Part shown: positions 23,301 through 25,000 of the stretch, piece by piece
How positions within the stretch are numbered: the stretch's first letter is position 1
Layout: every line of letters starts with the position of its first letter
Origin: Owenia fusiformis
Lineage: Eukaryota; Annelida; Polychaeta; Sabellida; Oweniidae
NCBI GenBank assembly: GCA_903813345.2
Contig: CAIIXF020000276.1
Span: 1 to 25,000 of the forward strand
Direction: 5' to 3'
Length of the DNA stretch: 25,000 bases
The notes under the pieces: model-generated
Told to the model about the DNA's origin: nothing
What the model saw: the letters and a program-made list of their open reading frames with translations, nothing else
Databases searched by the model: none
Program-made: the position numbers and the translations under genes

Positions 23301-24759
23301 GACCTACAGCCTGCTGACCACATCCTGAGTACGTATTCAATCATGAGCCATATTACCATCAAAATTTCCTGAAAGATGAAAATATTTATATACAGGGTTG
23401 GCCAAATAATACACCTCGCTTGATTAATCAAATTATAAAGAGTTATACAGTTCCAGCAAATTTGCATACTTGATGCAAAAATTACCATAAAGCTTCGGAT
23501 TACAAATGAAAAGTCACTTTAATTGTGACATACACTTTCTGACATCATTGCAAATACTACTGCTGTACTAAAATAACTGTAGAGATAAATCCATTTGTAT
23601 AAAAGTTCATGTAATGGGAACTTCCTGTGGTATAAAAGGTTATAGTAAATATATCATTGCATGGAATTTGTAATAATTATCTACAGGTCGCCATATTCAT
23701 TAGTCGACATTGTAAATAATGAGAGTGACAAAATACCATATAGAAAATATATAAAAGAATAACATCATGGTGAATAGACAATACATCAAGAGAATGCTTG
23801 ATCGAATTAGATCATATTACAACATTATTTCTTTCAAACTGGCAATAAGCTTTCAGTTTCATATTCTGTGAAGTCCATAAATCTGTGGATTATTGCATTT
23901 CGCCATGTTTAAATATCTATTATAGCTTGAAGATATTTGGTAAATATAGAATGTATTTATATTTTTCTCTGGGACACTATTTCTAAATGTGTAATGCTTT
24001 ATCATGTTTATGCCATCATATTATCACACGCACCATAATATCATTGACAACTGCATACACTTTAGATTGATATATTGGCATATATATTGGCAGAATGTAA
24101 GTATAGCATCAAAAGTAACAAATGATTCGTAAGTGTGATTTAGTTGAGCAACTATTGATTTATTGCTTTACAGTCTTTGATATTGTCATGTACGTGTGTT
24201 TTTAAATACCTCTATTTATACCATGACAACTTCTGAAGCTATCAAGGTTATATGATAAACATTATCATTTGATGAGCAAGTCCAAAATAGTGTTTGACAG
24301 TGATTGAATTATTATCACTGGGTAATTAATTATAATTATTTATTATTATGTGTATGTATATATATTGTGAACGACTTATGAAAAATGTCGAAAGGTTAAA
24401 GATTTTGTAAACTATATGTGGCAATTCTGATCCTTTGTTTCTTAGTGTTCAATTCTTCCTCGTTGCATTAACACAAATACTATTAGTGCATTAAGTGTAA
24501 TAGTTGCGTATCACATAGTAAAGGGAGATTCAAATTCAAACTATTGTTTTGATCAGAGGTGATGTATGCAAATCAATAATGATCGAGGTAAGTTTAACTT
24601 ATCTATTGGCATTTTCGAATCGTTAGAGAACATTACTCATTGGTATTATATAAATCAAGTATACTTACTACATAAAAAAGGACGGTACTCGCCCAAGCAT
24701 TGAATTGTTTAATTGTGGTTAATACACTTAATATAAGGCACCCAAAGACCATGCCGAAT
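1562..24759 (-). CDS. KCNQ: KCNQ/Kv7 voltage-gated potassium channel alpha subunit, 5' end outside window
   Basis: The spliced exons encode a six-segment potassium channel subunit that acts as a tetramer in the plasma membrane and sets excitability through a slow, PIP2- and calmodulin-dependent K+ current (family knowledge). Seen in sequence: S1-S6, S4 with R-x-x-R-x-x-Q-x-x-R spacing, filter VGYGD, S6 joined to [13 protein letters not shown]-type helix A (LIQCLWRVY), helix B with [16 protein letters not shown], and a coiled-coil helix C/D. These are diagnostic of KCNQ rather than Shaker, Shab or EAG channels. Twelve exon positions join in frame from 24759 to the TAA at 1564-1562, giving 766 residues. 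The start codon, N-terminus and promoter are not in the window. Two exon positions are duplicated. Residue numbers used in other entries count from the first whole codon at 24758. Exon borders are read from GT/AG sites and homology, not from transcripts. Confidence 0.97.
2351..2814 (-). other. Intron between helix C and terminal exons
   Basis: 464-nt intron with GTAAGT...GCAG borders. Nothing else is recognisable; reading frames within it have no homology I know. Confidence 0.9.
2815..2911 (-). CDS. KCNQ: KCNQ exon: helix C (tetramer coiled coil)
   Basis: This 97-nt exon encodes [19 protein letters not shown] then [13 protein letters not shown]. It continues helix B into the coiled coil that mediates subunit assembly; the [14 protein letters not shown] pattern across the next splice junction matches R-x-x-KVE-x-x-V in vertebrate KCNQ proteins. 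The acceptor is CCTTTTCAG and the donor is GTAAGT at 2814. It enters in phase 2 and leaves on a codon boundary. Confidence 0.94.
2912..3756 (-). other. Intron between helix B and helix C exons
   Basis: 845-nt AT-rich intron with GTAAAA...CAG borders. No further exon or repeat is seen. Confidence 0.9.
3757..3958 (-). CDS. KCNQ: KCNQ exon: helix B
   Basis: This 202-nt exon encodes an acidic lead ([15 protein letters not shown]) and helix [35 protein letters not shown] and [12 protein letters not shown]. Helix B binds calmodulin together with helix A in KCNQ channels. KPYDV[11 protein letters not shown] is among the most conserved parts of the family and settles the gene identity. The acceptor is ATATGGTACTTTCAG and the donor is GTAAAA at 3756. 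It enters in phase 1 and leaves in phase 2 (split Arg). Confidence 0.97.
4067..4384. mobile_element. Small non-autonomous DNA element with terminal inverted repeats
   Basis: This 318-bp G/C-run-rich insertion lies in the intron between the third linker exon and the helix B exon (3959-4514). The left end CACTGGCGGATTAGG and the reverse complement of the right end, CAGGGGCGGATCTAGG, match. CATCT flanks both sides (4062-4066 and 4385-4389) as a 5-bp target duplication. Inside are many GGGCC/GGCCC runs and fold-back stretches but no transposase. The ends resemble hAT-like MITEs that are common in invertebrates; the family assignment is inference. Confidence 0.75.
4515..4636 (-). CDS. KCNQ: KCNQ exon: A-B linker, segment 3
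   Basis: This 122-nt exon encodes [19 protein letters not shown] then [21 protein letters not shown], ending with one base of an Asp codon. The [14 protein letters not shown] part looks like a basophilic-kinase target context (inference). The acceptor is GTGTAATTGTAG and the donor is GTACGC at 4514. It enters in phase 2 and leaves in phase 1, so it cannot be skipped alone without shifting the frame. The sequence is not conserved enough to identify on its own; phase fit to both neighbours supports it. Confidence 0.85.
4637..8377 (-). other. 3.7-kb intron within A-B linker
   Basis: Large AT-rich intron. It holds two small perfect or near-perfect hairpins (6355-6379 with a TTCG loop, and 7612-7673 with 12-bp arms). 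I see no convincing additional exon; open frames here are short and without family resemblance. Confidence 0.75.
8378..8560 (-). CDS. KCNQ: KCNQ exon: A-B linker, segment 2 (possible cassette)
   Basis: This 183-nt exon encodes 60 residues starting [20 protein letters not shown] and ending [10 protein letters not shown], flanked by two split Arg codons. It resembles the (D/E)R-x-RF stretch that precedes helix B in vertebrate KCNQ3 and KCNQ5. The rest is Ser-, Arg- and Pro-rich, probably disordered, with several possible phosphorylation sites (inference). The acceptor is TTTGTTTTAG and the donor is GTGAGC at 8377. The phases are 2 and 2 and the length is divisible by three, so this exon could also be included or skipped freely. 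It is isolated by introns of 5.6 kb and 3.7 kb. Confidence 0.88.
11726..12313. mobile_element. DNA element with about 35-bp terminal inverted repeats
   Basis: The left end CTTACCC then CTATCACACCAAACTAGTTC matches the reverse complement of the right end almost base for base. A second matched block, AAAACGGGCTTAA (left) and AAAACGGGCTCAA (right, reversed), lies further in, so the element is partly fold-back. The interior is richer in G+C than its surroundings and has related sub-repeats (for example around CTTAAACTGTGC and TTTTAAACTGTG). A 145-codon open frame on the minus strand spans the right half and runs out of the element; it shows no transposase motif I recognise. No clear target duplication was found. 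Confidence 0.7.
12549..12755. mobile_element. MITE with CATAGGCGTAGCCAG-type ends
   Basis: A 207-bp element. The left end CAGGGACGTAACCAA and the reversed right end CATAGGCGTAGCCAG agree at most positions. ACACG flanks both sides (12544-12548 and 12756-12760) as a 5-bp target duplication. A run of G and a GGGGTGCGA/TCGCACCC palindrome lie just inside. The end sequence and duplication length resemble the 4067-4384 element, suggesting the same superfamily of transposase. There is no coding capacity. Confidence 0.75.
13539..13571. repeat. TTTG-rich microsatellite
   Basis: Imperfect tandem TTTG/TTTA tetranucleotides within the large linker intron. Confidence 0.8.
14137..14226 (-). CDS. KCNQ: KCNQ exon: A-B linker, segment 1 (possible cassette)
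   Basis: This 90-nt exon encodes [16 protein letters not shown] then [13 protein letters not shown], a basic, proline- and serine-containing stretch in the linker between helices A and B. The acceptor is CTGTTTGTTAATAG and the donor is GTGAAA at 14136. The phases (in 2, out 2) fit both neighbours exactly. The length is a multiple of three with the same phase at each end, so it can be skipped without breaking the frame. Homology is weak because this linker is poorly conserved; the call rests on splice sites, phase and position. An alternative acceptor CAG seven bases further in exists but would not fit the upstream phase. Confidence 0.78.
14227..14711 (-). other. Intron after helix A exon
   Basis: 485-nt intron with GTTAGT...TAATAG borders; nothing else is recognisable. 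Confidence 0.85.
14712..14896 (-). CDS. KCNQ: KCNQ exon: S6 end and calmodulin-binding helix A
   Basis: This 185-nt exon encodes residues 212-272 plus two bases of a Gly codon. It begins [19 protein letters not shown], the inner gate and the S6-to-helix A connector, followed by a basic stretch LIRRRVPAA that matches the PIP2-sensitive part of KCNQ C-termini. Helix A then carries the IQ-like calmodulin motif [11 protein letters not shown] and the conserved ATW. The acceptor is AACGATTATAG and the donor is GTTAGT at 14711, a slightly non-consensus site. Phase out is 2, completed by the A that starts the next exon (GGA, Gly). Confidence 0.94.
14897..15608 (-). other. Intron between filter-S6 version B and helix A exon
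   Basis: 712-nt AT-rich intron with GTAAGT...ATAG borders. No further copy of the filter/S6 exon is seen. Confidence 0.88.
15609..15719 (-). CDS. KCNQ: KCNQ alternative exon filter-S6, version B (proximal, PAG hinge)
   Basis: This 111-nt exon encodes [13 protein letters not shown], then [16 protein letters not shown] and ISFFALPA. The acceptor is ATGTGTTGTAG and the donor is GTAAGT at 15608; phases are 0 and 0. Spliced to the next exon it makes the canonical KCNQ S6 sequence FFALPAGILGSG, so it is probably the ancestral version. Both filter exons read VGYGDTV, not the IGYGDKY of KCNQ2. Because 111 is divisible by three, including or skipping both exons would keep the frame but give a double or missing filter, so selection of one must depend on splicing control. 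Confidence 0.96.
15720..16812 (-). other. Intron between the two filter-S6 exons
   Basis: 1,093 nt separate the distal and proximal filter/S6 exons, with GTGAGT...TTGTAG borders. I see no third copy and no obvious element. Confidence 0.85.
16813..16923 (-). CDS. KCNQ: KCNQ alternative exon filter-S6, version A (distal, TPG hinge)
   Basis: This 111-nt exon encodes 37 residues: [13 protein letters not shown] with the selectivity filter, then [16 protein letters not shown] and ISFFAMTP. The acceptor is TGGGTTTTGTAG and the donor is GTGAGT at 16812; phases are 0 and 0. Joined to the next exon it gives FFAMTPGILGSG, so the usual KCNQ S6 hinge Pro-Ala-Gly becomes Thr-Pro-Gly. It differs from version B at 12 of 37 residues, almost all in S6, while the first 13 residues including the filter are identical. 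The intact filter and splice sites suggest a working exon; its use in mRNA is inferred. Confidence 0.92.
17599..17670. repeat. Short tandem repeat, about 20-bp units
   Basis: Units of the form CATATCT(T)CCCGCTTC-x-G-x-TG start near 17599 (partial), 17611, 17631 and 17652, with small length changes. They share the GATATG/CATATC word with the neighbouring fold-back at 17779-17917 and may be part of the same insertion. Open frames across it are products of the repetition. Confidence 0.75.
17779..17917. repeat. Fold-back (hairpin) element
   Basis: Left and right arms pair from GTTATGTAC at 17779 inward through GGTTTGGATATAGGGTTCATCC (with mismatches against the right arm) to GATATGCACATCTACCT at 17821-17837, which pairs with 17857-17873. 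The 19-base loop contains GGTCCCT twice. No target duplication was recognised; it could be a MITE or one unit of a larger repeat. Confidence 0.75.
18474..18602 (-). CDS. KCNQ: KCNQ exon: S5, turret and pore helix
   Basis: This 129-nt exon encodes residues 132-174: S5 ([19 protein letters not shown] then IYLVEK), a short turret (DENPDKFGS) and the pore helix YADALWWGV. The S5 sequence is closest in character to KCNQ1 ([10 protein letters not shown]), while the short turret is more like KCNQ2. The acceptor is TTTTATTTTCAG and the donor is GTAAGT at 18473; both ends are on codon boundaries. The S5 Trp that retigabine needs in vertebrate KCNQ2-5 is Val here (TTVYIGF). It is a single-copy exon that must pair with either voltage-sensor version and either filter/S6 version. 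Confidence 0.95.
18750..19487. repeat. Long imperfect inverted repeat (arms about 350 bp)
   Basis: The two halves are diverged reverse complements around a centre near 19115, next to a run of 19 T (19118-19136). Matched blocks include 18758-18775 with 19463-19480 (one mismatch), TTTCTCTTAAACCA at 18790-18803 with 19432-19445 (exact), TGGAACAAAAT at 18990-19000 with 19225-19235 (exact), CTCTCAATATT and TACAAAGGAAA further in. In RNA it would form a very long hairpin. It carries no coding sequence. Confidence 0.85.
20178..20353. mobile_element. Probable TA-flanked MITE
   Basis: TCGCACTTTTA at the left end is repeated in inverse at the right end, and both ends are flanked by TA; the inverted match including flanks is 15 bases (20174-20188 and 20343-20357). 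Size and TA flanks suit a mariner-type non-autonomous element. The interior has no coding content. Confidence 0.5.
21212..21387 (-). CDS. KCNQ: KCNQ alternative exon S3-S4, version B (proximal)
   Basis: This second 176-nt version of the S3-S4 exon has intact splice sites (acceptor TTCTATTTATTGTAG, donor GTAAGA at 21211) and an open frame. By my alignment it differs from version A at 13 of 58 residues: S3 ([13 protein letters not shown]), the linker [10 protein letters not shown], and the S4-S5 linker [15 protein letters not shown]. The gating arginines are unchanged. The KGQ linker, M-L-x-V-D and WR match human KCNQ1 as I remember it, while version A matches KCNQ2-5 at several of these sites. 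Inclusion after version A would read ACA TTA TAG, an immediate stop. An intact frame, conserved charges and clean splice sites argue against a dead copy. Confidence 0.95.
21388..21634 (-). other. Short intron between the two S3-S4 exons
   Basis: 247 nt with good GTAAGA and TTATTGTAG sites. A combined A+B product would be out of frame, so this intron should rarely be removed in a productive mRNA. Its length alone does not explain exclusion by steric hindrance. Confidence 0.85.
21635..21810 (-). CDS. KCNQ: KCNQ alternative exon S3-S4, version A (distal)
   Basis: This 176-nt exon encodes the end of the split Asp73 plus 58 residues: S3 ([13 protein letters not shown]), the S3-S4 linker [11 protein letters not shown]4 ([15 protein letters not shown]) and the S4-S5 linker [21 protein letters not shown]4 has the family pattern R1, R2, Q3, R4 plus further arginines. 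The acceptor is GAGTCCATTTCAG and the donor is GTAAGA at 21634. Length and phases match version B 247 nt downstream. At [10 protein letters not shown] and WK it resembles vertebrate KCNQ2-5. Read in the wrong frame it begins ATA TAG, so it cannot be spliced after a phase-0 end. Confidence 0.96.
21811..23241 (-). other. Intron between S2 exon and S3-S4 exons
   Basis: 1,431-nt intron carrying the fold-back element at 22395-22665; otherwise AT-rich and featureless. Confidence 0.85.
22395..22665. repeat. Fold-back element with about 120-bp arms
   Basis: Starting at AATAGAGAGATTT (left) and ending with its reverse complement, the arms pair along nearly their whole length, through CTTATAGCATGTTTATTATT and TATAACTTATGAA, to AAGTGTGATAT/ATATCACACTT around a loop of under 30 bases. 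Only about a dozen or so mismatches are visible, so it is much younger than the repeat at 18750-19487. An 83-codon plus-strand frame across it is a by-product. No clear target duplication was found. Confidence 0.85.
23242..23368 (-). CDS. KCNQ: KCNQ exon: S2 and S2-S3 loop
   Basis: This 127-nt exon encodes residues 31-72. It carries S2 with two acidic residues ten positions apart ([11 protein letters not shown]), then the KCNQ hallmark loop [12 protein letters not shown] and [13 protein letters not shown]. The basic S2-S3 loop contributes to PIP2 contact in this family. The acceptor is TTCATCTTTCAG and the donor is GTAAGT at 23241. It ends with one base (G) of the aspartate codon that starts S3; both downstream alternative exons (AT or AC) complete Asp. 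The usual charge-transfer-centre Phe of S2 aligns with Leu (CTC) here. No second S2 exon was found nearby. Confidence 0.95.
23369..24668 (-). other. Intron between S1 and S2 exons
   Basis: 1,300-nt, very AT-rich intron with GTAAGT...TTTCAG borders. No alternative S2 exon or repeat of note is seen. Confidence 0.88.
24669..24759 (-). CDS. KCNQ: KCNQ exon: segment S1
   Basis: This 91-nt exon encodes residues 1-30, the S1 helix and start of the S1-S2 loop ([19 protein letters not shown], then [10 protein letters not shown]). It aligns with the S1 region of vertebrate KCNQ proteins, including the conserved SV-x-TI-x-x-(Y/F) stretch. The acceptor is TTTGTTCTTTCAG and the donor is GTAAGT starting at 24668. 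Its first base completes a codon split with an upstream exon that lies outside the window, and it ends on a codon boundary. The first part of S1 must come from that missing exon. Confidence 0.92.
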
Positions 24760-25000
24760 CTGAAAGAACAAAAAATAAAAATAAAGTATTACATGTTGAA
24801 GGGAGACACATTTTAGTATATGCAGAAATTATGGTTTTTATGTTTTCCAAATCATTTATATCTGGATATTGGTATAGGTCAACGGTGTGAGACAATATCA
24901 ACTGAAACCTAACCAAGGGCGGTCCTAACTTAGTAGTGAACCCAACCCTCTCCCTCATTTTACCATTCATCTTTTAAGATGAATAAATTAAGGATTTACA
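24760..25000 (-). other. 3' end of an upstream intron
   Basis: Sequence upstream of the S1 exon acceptor. The codon split at the acceptor shows that at least one more coding exon lies beyond the window edge. Confidence 0.85.

Noticed and set aside
24728-24970. 80-codon minus-strand frame as a possible first exon
   Set aside because: It overlaps the S1 exon in a different frame and would not join the channel; the true upstream exon must end in phase 2.

Overview
The window holds the 3' two-thirds of a single eukaryotic gene on the minus strand: a KCNQ (Kv7) voltage-gated potassium channel. It runs from the exon carrying S1 (24759-24669) to a stop codon at 1564-1562. The N-terminal exon(s) lie beyond position 25000. 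I found twelve exon positions with canonical GT/AG borders. Their phases join without a break and give 766 residues after the first split codon. Two of the twelve positions are each filled by two tandem, equal-length, alternative exons, so there are fourteen coding exons. Large AT-rich introns, many small inverted-repeat elements and an invertebrate-type KCNQ sequence suggest a bilaterian invertebrate. I cannot name the phylum with confidence.

Layout in transcript order (right to left): S1 (24759-24669); S2 and S2-S3 loop (23368-23242); S3-S4 version A (21810-21635) or B (21387-21212); S5, turret and pore helix (18602-18474); selectivity filter and S6 version A (16923-16813) or B (15719-15609); S6 end and calmodulin-binding helix A (14896-14712); three A-B linker exons (14226-14137, 8560-8378, 4636-4515); helix B (3958-3757); helix C (2911-2815); a long terminal exon with helix D and a disordered tail (2350-1562). 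Positions 1-1561 are 3' UTR and downstream sequence.

The most unusual feature is the paired exons. The S3-S4 exons are both 176 nt with the same 1-to-0 phase, so using both or neither hits a stop codon almost at once. They should therefore be mutually exclusive. The filter/S6 exons are both 111 nt; one keeps the KCNQ Pro-Ala-Gly S6 hinge and the other replaces it with Thr-Pro-Gly. Together one locus can encode four different voltage-sensor/gate cores, and mixed tetramers could add more. Two A-B linker exons are also of skippable length and phase.

The introns carry several elements unrelated to coding: three terminal-inverted-repeat elements (4067-4384, 11726-12313, 12549-12755), a probable TA-flanked MITE (20178-20353), and three larger fold-back structures (17779-17917, 18750-19487, 22395-22665). 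The fold-backs all lie in introns flanking the duplicated exons. I found no other gene, tRNA or rRNA on either strand.
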